From positions 620,001 to 684,000 of the forward strand of contig JBGAHD010000003.1 of assembly GCA_044226395.1 (NCBI GenBank): a stretch of 64,000 bases of DNA, written 5' to 3'. A program made the translations under genes and the position numbers. This document shows positions 35,158 to 43,741 of this stretch, piece after piece. The notes beneath the pieces are model-generated. The model did not search any database and was not told where the DNA came from. It saw only the letters and a program-made list of their open reading frames with translations. The first letter of the stretch is position 1, and every line of letters begins with the position of its first letter. The DNA is from JBGAHD01 sp044226395 (lineage in GTDB: Bacteria > Pseudomonadota > Gammaproteobacteria > Xanthomonadales > Ahniellaceae).

Positions 35158-36177
35158 TCAGAACTTGAAATTCGCGGCCCAGTAAGCCTCAATCTGCTTG
35201 ACCAGATCCGGCGGCAGCGGCACGTAGTGCAGCGCTTCGGCCTGGCTGCGACCCGAGGTGTAGACCCAGCTGAAGAAATCCTTCACGGCCTTGGCGCGCT
35301 CGGCATTCTTCGGCTGCTTGTACATCAGGATGAAGTTGGTCGCGGCGATCGGCCACGCCTGGTCGCCCGGCGCGTCGGTCATCACCAGGTAGAAGTCCTT
35401 GGCGTTGGCCCAGTCGGCGCTGGCGGCGGCGGCGGAGAAGCTCTCGGCATTGGGCTGCACCCAGTTGCCGGCCTTGTTCTGCATGCTCACGTAGGACATC
35501 TTGCTCTGCAGCGCGTACGACAGCTCGACATAGCCGATGCCGCCCTTGATCTGCTTCACGTACGCGGCCACGCCTTCATTGCCCTTGCCGCCCACGCCGG
35601 TCGGCCACACGACCGTGGTGCCTTCGCCGGGCTTGGCCTTCCACTCGGGGCTGACCTTGGACAGATAGTTGACGAAGTTGAACGTGGTGCCCGAACCGTC
35701 CGAGCGATGCACGATGGTGATACGCATGTCCGGCAGCGTCACGCCGGCGTTCAACGCGGCGATCGCGGGATCATTCCACTTGGCGACCTTGCCCAGGAAG
35801 ATGTCGGCCAGCAGCGGACCGGTGAGGCGCAGCTTGCCCGCTTCGATGCCCGGCACGTTGATCACCGGCACCACGCCGCCGATCGCCGAGGGGAACTGAC
35901 CCAGGCCCGCTTGCGCGAGTTCTTCGGGCGACAAGGGCGCGTCGGACGAACCGAAGTCCACGGTCGCGGCCTTGATCTGCGCGATGCCGCCGCCGGAACC
36001 GATCGACTGATAGTTCACTTGGTTGCCGGTCGCGGCCTTGTAGTCGGCCGACCACTTGGTCATCACCGGGAAGATGAAAGAGGCGCCGGCGCCGGTGACG
36101 TCGGTGGCGACGGCGGTGCCGCCGACCATCATCGCCAGGCCCAGGGCCGCGATGCGCGATTTGAAGTGCTTCAACAT
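35158..36177 (-). CDS. pstS: Periplasmic phosphate-binding protein PstS
   Basis: 339 residues; signal peptide LKHFKSRIAALGLAMMVGGTAVA. Mature protein starts TDVTGAGASFIFPVMTKW, the typical PstS start, and the phosphate-contact segments GSGGGIAQI, VDFGSSDAPLS and HRSDGSGTTFNF are intact. It binds phosphate in the periplasm and hands it to PstCA. The ATG at 36177 has AAGGAG 6 nt upstream. It follows the porin gene by 82 bp on the same strand. Confidence 0.97.
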   Translation of the reverse strand: MLKHFKSRIAALGLAMMVGGTAVATDVTGAGASFIFPVMTKWSADYKAATGNQVNYQSIGSGGGIAQIKAATVDFGSSDAPLSPEELAQAGLGQFPSAIGGVVPVINVPGIEAGKLRLTGPLLADIFLGKVAKWNDPAIAALNAGVTLPDMRITIVHRSDGSGTTFNFVNYLSKVSPEWKAKPGEGTTVVWPTGVGGKGNEGVAAYVKQIKGGIGYVELSYALQSKMSYVSMQNKAGNWVQPNAESFSAAAASADWANAKDFYLVMTDAPGDQAWPIAATNFILMYKQPKNAERAKAVKDFFSWVYTSGRSQAEALHYVPLPPDLVKQIEAYWAANFKF

Positions 36178-36259
36178 GGGGAAACTCCTTGGATGCGTGG
36201 GGAGCATGCGATGGCGCGCGGCGATCGGCCGCCGCGCGCGGGCGCGGCGGCCACGGCGC

Positions 36260-37429
36260 TTACCAGTAGAACTGCGCGCGAGCCTCGATGATGTTCGGGT
36301 CGTCGTTGAGGTCGGCGCGCAGCGCGGTGTTGTACTTCTCGCTGTTGACCTTCACGTAGTTGAGCGAGAACTTGAAGTTGGCGCGCCAGTACCAGTTCAC
36401 GCCGAGCGTGATGTTGTGCTCTTCGCCGCCGAGCACGTTGTCGTCGGTCAGATCGGCCGCGTCGTAACGCACGCCGACTTGCCACATGCCGGTGCCCGGC
36501 GCGTCGGGGTAGGGCGTCACGGGCGTGCCGGCCTTGTAGGTCCAGGTCTCGCCAGTGATGTTCCACACGCCGTAGAGGTACCAAGAGTCGCCGACGAAGT
36601 CCTCGCCGCTCTGGCCCGGCGCGTCGTAGCGCTTGACCTGCGAGCGCATGTATTCGCCCTGCACCTTGAACGGACCGCGCACCCACGCGCCTTCGACGCC
36701 GAGCGTCATCTGCGAATCGGTGTTGCGCAGGTTGTTGGTGTCGATCAGGCGCGCGGTGGCGAAGTCGGCGTCGGGACGCACGCGCAGGCGCAGCTGATCG
36801 GTGTCGGTGTCGTAGTTGAGCGCCGACACGCCCAGGTGCAACAGATTGCCGGTGTCATTGATCGGCGCCCAATAAGCGCGCGCGCCGTAACCATTGCCCT
36901 TGGCGAGGTTGCGGGTGAGCTCGCGACCGAAGGCGCTGACCTGGTAGCCCCAGCTGGCCTCTTCCACGCCGTAGGCGACGCCGAAGCGACGCGCCACGCC
37001 GAACAGATTCGTGGTCATGGCCTTGGAGATGAAATCGTTGTGGCGCGTGCTGGTGAGTTCTTCCAGGCTGTTGGGCTGCTTGTACTGACCCACCTGCAGA
37101 TAGGCCGCGCCCATCTTGTAGCGAATGTTGGCGTCGAGGAACTTGTCGGCGCGGGCGTCGTAGCCGACCACCCAGTCGAAGCGAGCGCCCTTGCCCTTGA
37201 GGATCACCTCAGAGCGGCGCAGCGAGAACTCCTGGTCCTTGCCGTCGTTGGTATCGGTGCCATTGAGGTCGACGACGTCGTTGTTGAAGATGTTGACGTC
37301 GCCCTGGAACAGTCCCTCTAGGGACACTTCCGAGCCGTTGATGACGTCGATGGCGATTTCGGCGCGCGCGCCGGGGGCGAACAACGCCGCGAAAACGGCG
37401 CAGGCAAGAACACGGGGCTTGGTGATCAC
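36260..37429 (-). CDS. OprP/OprO-like phosphate-selective porin
   Basis: 389 residues; signal peptide VLACAVFAALFAPGARA, then a beta-barrel ending in aromatic W (EARAQFYW). SLRRSEVILKGKGARFDWVVGYD, QVGQYKQPNSLEELTST and NITLGVNWYWRANFKFSLNYVKV are typical of the OprP/OprO family of phosphate/polyphosphate-selective outer-membrane porins. The only plausible start is the GTG at 37429 with AGGA upstream. Location directly before pstS and behind a Pho-box-like sequence supports phosphate uptake. Confidence 0.9.
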   Translation of the reverse strand: MITKPRVLACAVFAALFAPGARAEIAIDVINGSEVSLEGLFQGDVNIFNNDVVDLNGTDTNDGKDQEFSLRRSEVILKGKGARFDWVVGYDARADKFLDANIRYKMGAAYLQVGQYKQPNSLEELTSTRHNDFISKAMTTNLFGVARRFGVAYGVEEASWGYQVSAFGRELTRNLAKGNGYGARAYWAPINDTGNLLHLGVSALNYDTDTDQLRLRVRPDADFATARLIDTNNLRNTDSQMTLGVEGAWVRGPFKVQGEYMRSQVKRYDAPGQSGEDFVGDSWYLYGVWNITGETWTYKAGTPVTPYPDAPGTGMWQVGVRYDAADLTDDNVLGGEEHNITLGVNWYWRANFKFSLNYVKVNSEKYNTALRADLNDDPNIIEARAQFYW

Positions 37430-37477
37430 GGGGCAGTCCTACGGTGGGAACTTGCGGGCGCAAGCTACCGGGACTCG

Positions 37478-37495
37478 GTTACAGAATTGCTACAA
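37478..37495 (-). promoter_or_regulatory. Candidate Pho box before the porin
   Basis: On the minus strand the 18-mer reads TTGTAGC-AATT-CTGTAAC, two CTGTNAY-like half-sites 11 bp apart, as in PhoB sites. It ends 49 bp before the porin start codon. A further isolated CTGTCAC is at 37519-37525. PhoB binding is inferred from the pattern and the downstream genes. Confidence 0.5.
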
Positions 37496-37620
37496 CCTCG
37501 CCGTGATTTGCATCGCTTGTGACAGTGCGATGGCAGGGCGGCGGGCGACATGCCCGACTTTTCAAGTGCTTGGGTCGGGTGTGGTTGTGCGGCGGCGTTG
37601 AAAAGGTGTGAGGGGCGGGG

Positions 37621-37714
37621 GCGTGGGTGTCCCCGAAGCGTGGGTGTCCCGAAACGTGGGTGTCCCGAAAGCGTGCGAAAGCGTGGGCGTCCCGAAAGCG
37701 TGGGTGTCCCGAAA
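37621..37714. repeat. Imperfect 16-17-bp tandem repeats
   Basis: Five near-identical units of GCGTGGGTGTCCCGAAA with one truncated unit (GCGTGCGAAA) between the third and fourth. The array lies in the 349-bp gap between the PDZ gene and the porin. Apart from the Pho-like box and this array I see nothing in the gap. Confidence 0.8.
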
Positions 37715-37778
37715 GCCCGCGCGGCCCGGAGGCCGCGCGGTGGGGATTGCGGGTTGGCGCGGACGCGCCGGGTTGGGG

Positions 37779-38978
37779 TCAGAGCAACACGTGGCGCCGG
37801 TCGGGCCGGGTCGCTTCGGCCTTGGCGCTGCGCGGGTGCGGGGCGGCGGCGGGTTGCGGGGGTTGAGGCGGCGCGGGCGCGGCGGGCGGGGTCGGGGGCA
37901 GGGGAGCGTCGCGCCAGAGCACGTCGAACTTGCCTTGATCGGGCGCGGTGATGGTCACGACTTCGCGGCGCTTGTCGCGCATGACTTGGACATTGATCGC
38001 GTCGCCGGCGCGCGCGCTGCCCAGGGCGCGCATCACGCCCGAGACTGATTGCGCGCGCTCGCCGCCGACGGCCAGGATCACGTCGCCGCGCTTGAGTTCG
38101 GCGAACTCCTCGCCCTTGTCGAGCACGAGCACGCCTTCGTCGGCGCCGAAGTAGCGGCCGAGTTCGGGGTTGACCTCGGCGAGTTTCAGGTCGAACAGGC
38201 CGCCGCTGCGGAACACCATCATGCGGCTGAGTTCGCGGGTCATGCCTTCGGCGGCCCTGACTTCGCCGTGCGCGATCTTCGCGGCGTCGCGGGCCACGTC
38301 GGCGGCATCGGCGGCGCGGCGCGCGATGATTTCGATGTGACGTTCGCCCGGCACTTCGCTGCCGCGCAGGTCGATGGTCAGCGGCTCGAGGCCACGCAGC
38401 GCGCCGAGTTGGCTGTTGAGCATGGGCCAGTTCCAGGACTCGCGGCGTTCGGCGGCGACCTTGGCGTTGGCGCGCTTGCCGTCGCGTTCGTAAGTAATGT
38501 CGACGCTTTGGCCTGGCTGCAATTCACCGATCAAACTGCGCGCGGCCTCGACTTGGTTCTCGCCCTGGATCGCGCGCGAGACCGCGCCCGGCGCGCTCTT
38601 GGCCGACGCGATCACGTCCTTGCCATTGATCGCGACGATACGATCGCCCGCGCGCAGACCGGCCTTGTCGGCGGGGCCGCCGGGCGTGACCGCGGACAGC
38701 GTCACCACGTCGCCTTCGCTGCCGAGCACCACGCCGAGCATGGCGCGTCGCGGATTGACCAGATACTGAAACGCATAGGCGCGATCGGCGTCGGCGGCGC
38801 CGAGCTTGGCCGATAGCTCCGCGATGCGTCGCGTGACCTCGCGCAATTGTTCCTGCGCTTGGCGCAGTTCGGCGCGGCGTTGCTCGGTGGTGGCGTCGTC
38901 AGGCGCGTCGGCGGCGAAGGCTGGCGCGATGAAGGCCGCGCACAGCGCGGCGGTGAAGAGGGTCTTGCGAAGAGTCAT
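37779..38978 (-). CDS. Periplasmic two-PDZ-domain protein (no protease domain)
   Basis: 399 residues; signal peptide MTLRKTLFTAALCAAFIAPAFA, then a short coiled-coil (EQRRAELRQAQEQLREVTRRIAEL). PDZ1 is at about 78-175 (MLGVVLGSE..., GGPADKAGLRAGDRIVAING) and a second PDZ-like domain at about 265-355 (GVLVLDKGEEFAELKRGDVILAVGG). The C-terminus is Pro/Ala-rich. No DegP/DegS-type trypsin domain is present, so it can bind but not cleave. It lies 24 bp after the anti-sigma candidate in the same operon and may sense envelope proteins; this is inference. Confidence 0.85.
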   Translation of the reverse strand: MTLRKTLFTAALCAAFIAPAFAADAPDDATTEQRRAELRQAQEQLREVTRRIAELSAKLGAADADRAYAFQYLVNPRRAMLGVVLGSEGDVVTLSAVTPGGPADKAGLRAGDRIVAINGKDVIASAKSAPGAVSRAIQGENQVEAARSLIGELQPGQSVDITYERDGKRANAKVAAERRESWNWPMLNSQLGALRGLEPLTIDLRGSEVPGERHIEIIARRAADAADVARDAAKIAHGEVRAAEGMTRELSRMMVFRSGGLFDLKLAEVNPELGRYFGADEGVLVLDKGEEFAELKRGDVILAVGGERAQSVSGVMRALGSARAGDAINVQVMRDKRREVVTITAPDQGKFDVLWRDAPLPPTPPAAPAPPQPPQPAAAPHPRSAKAEATRPDRRHVLL

Positions 38979-39002
38979 GATGGTGCTCCGAAAGAGGTTC
39001 GA

Positions 39003-39566
39003 TCAGTCGATGAGGTAGTTCGCGGGCAGGACGGCGCTGTCCGCGAGCGACACGGCATCGCCGAGTCCCTCGTCGCGCACCGAGGCGAGTTGTTCGATCA
39101 AGGTCAGGCGCTGCGACCACAAGTCGGCGCGCGCGTTGATGTCGGTGTTGGCGCTGATTTGCAGGTCGACCATGGCGATTAGATCTTCCAGTTCCGCCGA
39201 CGCCATCGCGGCGCGACCGCTGAATGCGCCGGGTCGCGCGTCGACGCGACGCAGCGCGCGTTCCCAGGCTTGGTTCTCGGCGATCAAGCGCTGCACTTTG
39301 GCGTCGCTCGTTTCTTCAACGTTCGCGAACGTGCCCGGCGCCGTGTCCGGCGGCGGCGCGCGTAACAGGCTCACGCCCAGCCCCAAGGCCAGCATCGCCG
39401 CCGCGGCGACGCCGGTCCAGCGCCAGCGACGCGCGCGTTCGGCGCGGCGTCGCGCGATGGTGTCGGCCAGGCGCGACCATTCCGATCGCGTCGGCGTCGG
39501 CTGGGGCAGCGCGCGCAGCGCCTCCGCGAGGGATTGCGGCGCGGGGCTGAATTCATCCTCACGCAT
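39003..39566 (-). CDS. Single-pass membrane protein, candidate anti-sigma factor
   Basis: 187 residues. An approximately 47-residue Arg-rich cytosolic part (RSEWSRLADTIARRRAERARR) precedes one membrane segment (WTGVAAAAMLALGLGVSLL), followed by an approximately 115-residue periplasmic helical domain. It contains no cysteine, so it is not a zinc-binding (ZAS) anti-sigma; its role is inferred from topology and from the 8-nt overlap with the upstream ECF sigma gene. The periplasmic part could receive signals, for example from the downstream PDZ protein. Confidence 0.75.
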   Translation of the reverse strand: MREDEFSPAPQSLAEALRALPQPTPTRSEWSRLADTIARRRAERARRWRWTGVAAAAMLALGLGVSLLRAPPPDTAPGTFANVEETSDAKVQRLIAENQAWERALRRVDARPGAFSGRAAMASAELEDLIAMVDLQISANTDINARADLWSQRLTLIEQLASVRDEGLGDAVSLADSAVLPANYLID

Positions 39567-40116
39567 AAGCCATCGACTCCTTGCCCGAATGCAACAGGTC
39601 GCGCAGTTTCTCGGTGCCGCGCGACACCTGGGTCTTGGAAAAACTCACGGTCTTGTCGAAGGCGCGCGCGATCTCGTCATGCGTATAGCCTTCGACGAAG
39701 TACAACCACAGCACGCTGCGCGTCAGTGGCGACAACTCGGTCAGCGCGCGCTCCAGATCGATGCCGCCGACCGAGACATCGAGCGCGCGCAGCACATGCT
39801 CGGGCTCGGGCAACTCATCGACGTAGTCGAGCTTGCGCTTGCGCAATCGCATCAGGACCTCGTTGACCGCGATCTGCCGCAACCAACCCCAGAAGGGCGA
39901 GTCGCCGCGGAACTGACCGATCTTGTCGAACACCTGTAGCAGCGCGTCGTGCAGGACCTCGCGCGCCTCGTCGGCATCGCCGAGCATGCGCGCGGCGAGC
40001 GCGTACACCGGCCGCTCGAACAGGCGATAGACCTGCTCGAGCGCCTGCATGTCGGCCGCGCGCAGGCGCTTGATCAGGCTCTGCGGCACATCGATGGCGA
40101 AAGACGAGGCACTCAC
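39559..40116 (-). CDS. ECF sigma factor (RpoE-like)
   Basis: 185 residues. Region 2 is seen as LYRLFERPVYALAARMLGDADEAREVLHDALLQVFDKI followed by GWLRQIAVNEVLMRLRKRK; region 4 is LSPLTRSVLWLYFVEGYTHDEIARAF plus KTQVSRGTEKLRDLL. It directs RNA polymerase to a small regulon. No ATG precedes the conserved part, so the GTG at 40116 is proposed (alternative GTG 40089); no clear SD is seen. It is the first gene of the sigma/anti-sigma/PDZ operon and divergent from the sigma-54-driven ABC operon. Confidence 0.9.
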   Translation of the reverse strand: MSASSFAIDVPQSLIKRLRAADMQALEQVYRLFERPVYALAARMLGDADEAREVLHDALLQVFDKIGQFRGDSPFWGWLRQIAVNEVLMRLRKRKLDYVDELPEPEHVLRALDVSVGGIDLERALTELSPLTRSVLWLYFVEGYTHDEIARAFDKTVSFSKTQVSRGTEKLRDLLHSGKESMAYA

Positions 40117-40171
40117 ATCGAACAGGATGCGCGCGCGCGCCGAAAGGTCGCAAGGCCGCGTCCGCGCCACC

Positions 40172-40224
40172 TGTCCGCTCGCCCGGGCGGACGGACGCGG
40201 GCCTTGTCCGCGGCCGCGCGGACA
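40172..40224 (+). promoter_or_regulatory. Two dyad activator sites (UAS) upstream of the sigma-54 promoter
   Basis: Two dyads share the arms TGTCCGC and GCGGACR: site 1 at 40172-40193 (8-bp spacer), site 2 at 40205-40224 (6-bp spacer). Their centres are 32 bp apart, about three helical turns, and lie 80-115 bp upstream of the -24 element, where NtrC-type activators usually bind. The TGTC-n-GACA pattern fits enhancers of this class. Confidence 0.65.
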
Positions 40225-40292
40225 GGCCGCGCGCTGGCCCACTCGCGCGATAAAGTTCATCGCGATCAGTGGTTTGCGTTCGCGATCGCGGT

Positions 40293-40307
40293 TGGCACAT
40301 GGGTTGC
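40293..40307 (+). promoter_or_regulatory. Sigma-54 (-24/-12) promoter
   Basis: TGGCAC (40293-40298), five bases, TTGC (40304-40307): exact match to the sigma-54 core TGGCAC-N5-TTGC. The expected transcription start is near 40319, 23 bp before the adaptor ATG. The NtrC-type activator needed for such a promoter is encoded in the same operon. Confidence 0.85.
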
Positions 40308-40341
40308 TAAGGACACCTCGAACCTGACCGACGAGCCGACC

Positions 40342-41616
40342 ATGATCCGCGATACCTCCGCCCAAGACCGTGTCATCCAATCCTCCGGCCCGAGCCGTGC
40401 CCGACTGGTCAAGCTGGGCGTGGGCGCCGCGGCGGTGGTGGTGTTGCTCGGTTTCGCCGTCCCGTCGATGTCGCGTTGGATGAGTGGCTCGCGCTCGATC
40501 AATCTCGAACGCCTGCGCGTGGCCGAAGTCCATCGCGGCACCTTGGTGCGCGACGTGCAGGTGCCCGGCCGCGTCGTCGCCGCCGTGAGTCCGACCTTGT
40601 ACGCCCCGGCCGCGGGCACGATCTCGCTGATCGCCAAGGCCGGTGATCAAGTGAAGGCCGGCGCCGAACTCGCGCGCATCGACAGCCCGGAGCTGGCCAA
40701 TCAGCTCAAGCAGGAAGAGGCCGCGATGAACAGCCTCGATGTCGACGTGCGCCGTGGTCGCATCGACGTGCGCAAGCAGCAATTGGCCGCGCAGCGCGTC
40801 GAGGACGATGCCCTGATCGCGCTCAACGCCGCCAAGCGCGAAGTCGAGCGCGCGGAACTGGCGTGGTCCAAGCAAGCGATCTCGCAAGTCGATTATCTGC
40901 GCGCCAAGGATGCGCTGCAGACCGCCGAGATCGGCTACACCCACGCGCAACAGGAAAAGAAGCTGGTCAACGACAGCCTGCGCTTCGAACAGGAAACGCG
41001 CGAGCTGACCTTCCAGCGCCAGGAACTCAAAGTCACGGATCTGCGCCGCATCGTCGATGGCCTGACCGTGCGCGCGCCGGTCGACGGCATGGTCGGCTCG
41101 GTCGCCGTGGTCGACAAGGCCAATGTCGCGATCAACGCGCCGCTGATCACCGTGGTCGATTTGAGCCGTCTCGAAATCGAGATGCAGATTCCCGAGAACT
41201 ACGCCGACGATCTGGGCATTGGCATGGGCGCCGACGTGCGTTTCGGCACCGACAGCGCCAAGGGCGAAGTCTCGGCGGTGTCGCCGGAAATCGTCGCGGG
41301 TCAGGTCACCGGCCGCGTGCGCTTCACCGATGCTCAGCCCGCGGCCCTGCGTCAGAACCAGCGCGTGACCGTGCGCGTGGTGATCGAGGAAAAGCCCGAC
41401 ACCTTGATGGTGACGCGCGGCGCCTTCCTCGATTCCGGCGCGGGCCGCAGCGCCTATGTGCTGCGCGACGGCCTGGCCGAGCGCACCGCGATCCAGATCG
41501 GCGCGACCAGCGTCAGCGACGTCGAGATCGTCTCGGGCCTGACCGTGGGCGACAAGGTCATCGTGTCGTCGACCGAAGAGTTCAAGGGCGCCGACAAAAT
41601 CATCGTCAACGATTGA
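40342..41616 (+). CDS. HlyD/MacA-like periplasmic adaptor
   Basis: 424 residues. One N-terminal membrane segment (LVKLGVGAAAVVVLLGFAVPSM), a biotinyl-lipoyl-like domain (LYAPAAGTISLIAKAGDQVKAGAELARI), a long coiled-coil (about 115-245, SDVDVRRGRIDVRKQQLAAQ region) and the second lipoyl half (VRAPVDGMVGSVAVVD), then a beta-barrel domain. It should link the inner-membrane ABC pump to the periplasm or an outer-membrane channel. The ATG at 40342 is 35 bp after the -12 element and has no clear SD. Confidence 0.9.
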   Translation: MIRDTSAQDRVIQSSGPSRARLVKLGVGAAAVVVLLGFAVPSMSRWMSGSRSINLERLRVAEVHRGTLVRDVQVPGRVVAAVSPTLYAPAAGTISLIAKAGDQVKAGAELARIDSPELANQLKQEEAAMNSLDVDVRRGRIDVRKQQLAAQRVEDDALIALNAAKREVERAELAWSKQAISQVDYLRAKDALQTAEIGYTHAQQEKKLVNDSLRFEQETRELTFQRQELKVTDLRRIVDGLTVRAPVDGMVGSVAVVDKANVAINAPLITVVDLSRLEIEMQIPENYADDLGIGMGADVRFGTDSAKGEVSAVSPEIVAGQVTGRVRFTDAQPAALRQNQRVTVRVVIEEKPDTLMVTRGAFLDSGAGRSAYVLRDGLAERTAIQIGATSVSDVEIVSGLTVGDKVIVSSTEEFKGADKIIVND

Positions 41617-41681
41617 GCCGCGTGGCGCGATCGCGAATTCCCTCACACCCCCACATCGAATCACCGCACCAGGAGAGCGTC

Positions 41682-42407
41682 ATGCTGCAGATGCGCAACC
41701 TTGCCAAGGTCTACCGCACCCATTTGATCGAGACGCACGCGCTGCGCGATTTCAACATCCACGTGCGCGAAGGGGAGTTCGTCGCGGTGACCGGGCCCTC
41801 GGGCTCGGGCAAGACGACCTTTCTCAACATCGCGGGCTTGCTTGAGGAGCACACCGGCGGCGCCTATCTGCTCGATGGCATCGATGTCACGGGCTTTTCC
41901 GATCGCGATCGTTCGCGCCTGCGCAACGAGAAGCTCGGCTTCATCTTCCAGAGCTTCAACCTGATCCCCGACCTGAGCCTGTTCGACAATGTCGACGTGC
42001 CGCTGCGCTATCGCGGCTTCAACAGCGCCGAGCGCCGCCGTCGCATCGAGCACGCGCTGTCGCGCGTGGGCCTGGGCTCGCGCATGAAGCACTATCCGTC
42101 GGAACTCTCCGGCGGCCAGCAACAGCGCGTGGCGATCGCGCGCGCGCTGGCCGGCGAGCCGCGCTTGCTGCTCGCCGATGAGCCCACGGGCAATCTCGAC
42201 TCGCTGATGGCGCGCGGCGTGATGGAACTGCTCGAGGAAATCAACGGTCAGGGCACGACCATCATCATGGTCACGCACGATCCTGAGCTGGCCGCGCGCG
42301 CGCAACGCAACGTGCACATCATCGACGGCCAGATCACCGACCTCGACGACGAGCCGCGCCTACGCGCGCCCACGACCGCGCCACTCGCCACCGCCACGGC
42401 CGGTTGA
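41682..42407 (+). CDS. ABC transporter ATPase, LolD/MacB type
   Basis: 241 residues. Walker A GPSGSGKTT, Q-loop FIFQSFNLIPDLSLFDNV, signature LSGGQQQRVAIARAL, Walker B LLLADEPTGNLD and switch His MVTHDPELAA are intact. The Q-loop wording is typical of the MacB/LolD class that acts with FtsX-like permeases by mechanotransmission rather than classical import. Good SD (AGGAGAG). It partners with the next two genes. Confidence 0.95.
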   Translation: MLQMRNLAKVYRTHLIETHALRDFNIHVREGEFVAVTGPSGSGKTTFLNIAGLLEEHTGGAYLLDGIDVTGFSDRDRSRLRNEKLGFIFQSFNLIPDLSLFDNVDVPLRYRGFNSAERRRRIEHALSRVGLGSRMKHYPSELSGGQQQRVAIARALAGEPRLLLADEPTGNLDSLMARGVMELLEEINGQGTTIIMVTHDPELAARAQRNVHIIDGQITDLDDEPRLRAPTTAPLATATAG

Positions 42408-42417
42408 GGACACGATC

Positions 42418-43731
42418 ATGTTCCGTTACTACGCCTGGCTCGCGCTGCGCAGCTTTCGACGCAACAAGATCCTGACCGCGCTGATGGTGTTGGCGATCGG
42501 CCTGGGCATCGGCATCTCGATGACCTCGATCACGATCTTCCACCTGATGTCGTCCGATCCCATTCCCGGCAAGAGCGACAAGTTGTTCGCCGTGCAGCTC
42601 GACAACTGGTCGCCCGACGAGCCCTATGGCCTCAACGACAACGATCTGCCCGATCAGTTGACCTACACCGATTCGCGCTATCTCGCCGAAGCGGCGCCGG
42701 GCACGCTCAAGACCGCGATGTTCCGCGCGGTGTTCGCGGTGCAGCCGGAGAATCGCGAGGTCAAGCCCTACATGGCGGTCTCGCGCATGGTGTACGCGGA
42801 CTTCTTTCCGATGTTCGAACTGCCGTTCAAGTACGGCTCGGGCTGGACGCGCGATCAGGACACCAACCGCGCGCGCGTGGTCGTGCTGTCCAAGGCCACC
42901 AATGAACGTCTGTTCGGCGGCCAGGACAGCACCGGCAAGTCCGTGCGCCTGGGCGAGAACGAATACACCGTGGTCGGCGTGCTCGACGAGTATCAACCGC
43001 GACCGCGCTACTACGACCTGACCACGGGCGCGTTCGAGGACACGGAAGATTTCTATCTGCCGCTGCGCCTCAACGATGAACTGAAACTGCGTGGCGCGGG
43101 CAACAACTCCTGCTGGCGTCGTCCGGCCGAGGAGACCTACGAGTCCTACCTCGCCTCCGAATGCGTGTGGACGCAGTTCTGGGTGCAACTCGACACCGCC
43201 GCGCAGCGCGATGAGTACAAGACCTTCATCGACGCCTATGTCGGCGAGCAGAAGAAGCTCGGTCGCTTCCCGCGGCCGCTGATGACGCGCCTGAGCGACG
43301 TCAATCAATGGCTGGAACTGCAGCGCGTGGTCGGCAGCGACGTGAAGATTCAGGTGTGGATTGGTCTGGCCTTTCTGTTGGTGTGCCTGATCAACACGGT
43401 TGGTCTGTTGCTGGCGAAGTTCCTGGGTCGCGCCAACGAGACCGGTCTGCGACGCGCGCTGGGCGCGAGCCGCGGCGAGATCTTCGCGCAGCATCTGATC
43501 GAATCCGGCGCGATCGGCGTGGCCGGCAGCGTGGTCGGCGTGGTGCTCGCCTGGGCGGGCCTGTGGTGGGTGCGCGCGATCTATCAGGAAGTGGCCAAGC
43601 TCAGCTCGCTCGACGCCACGATGGTGCTCACCGCGATCGCCATGTCGGTGGGCGCGAGTTTGATCGCCGGTTTCTATCCCACCTGGCGCGCGTGTCAGAT
43701 CGCGCCGGCCCGTCAGCTGAAGTCCAACTGA
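42418..43731 (+). CDS. FtsX/MacB-like permease 1
   Basis: 437 residues. TM1 at about 20-40 (ILTALMVLAIGLGIGISMTSI), a large periplasmic MacB_PCD-like domain to about residue 305, then three TM segments (VWIGLAFLLVCLINTVGLLLA; SGAIGVAGSVVGVVLAWAGLWW; MVLTAIAMSVGASLIAGFYP). GLRRALGASRGEIFAQHLIES is the conserved coupling segment. The periplasmic part contains two cysteines (NNSCWRR and SECVW). SD overlaps the stop of the ATPase gene. Confidence 0.92.
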   Translation: MFRYYAWLALRSFRRNKILTALMVLAIGLGIGISMTSITIFHLMSSDPIPGKSDKLFAVQLDNWSPDEPYGLNDNDLPDQLTYTDSRYLAEAAPGTLKTAMFRAVFAVQPENREVKPYMAVSRMVYADFFPMFELPFKYGSGWTRDQDTNRARVVVLSKATNERLFGGQDSTGKSVRLGENEYTVVGVLDEYQPRPRYYDLTTGAFEDTEDFYLPLRLNDELKLRGAGNNSCWRRPAEETYESYLASECVWTQFWVQLDTAAQRDEYKTFIDAYVGEQKKLGRFPRPLMTRLSDVNQWLELQRVVGSDVKIQVWIGLAFLLVCLINTVGLLLAKFLGRANETGLRRALGASRGEIFAQHLIESGAIGVAGSVVGVVLAWAGLWWVRAIYQEVAKLSSLDATMVLTAIAMSVGASLIAGFYPTWRACQIAPARQLKSN

Positions 43732-43741
43732 GGTCGCCATC

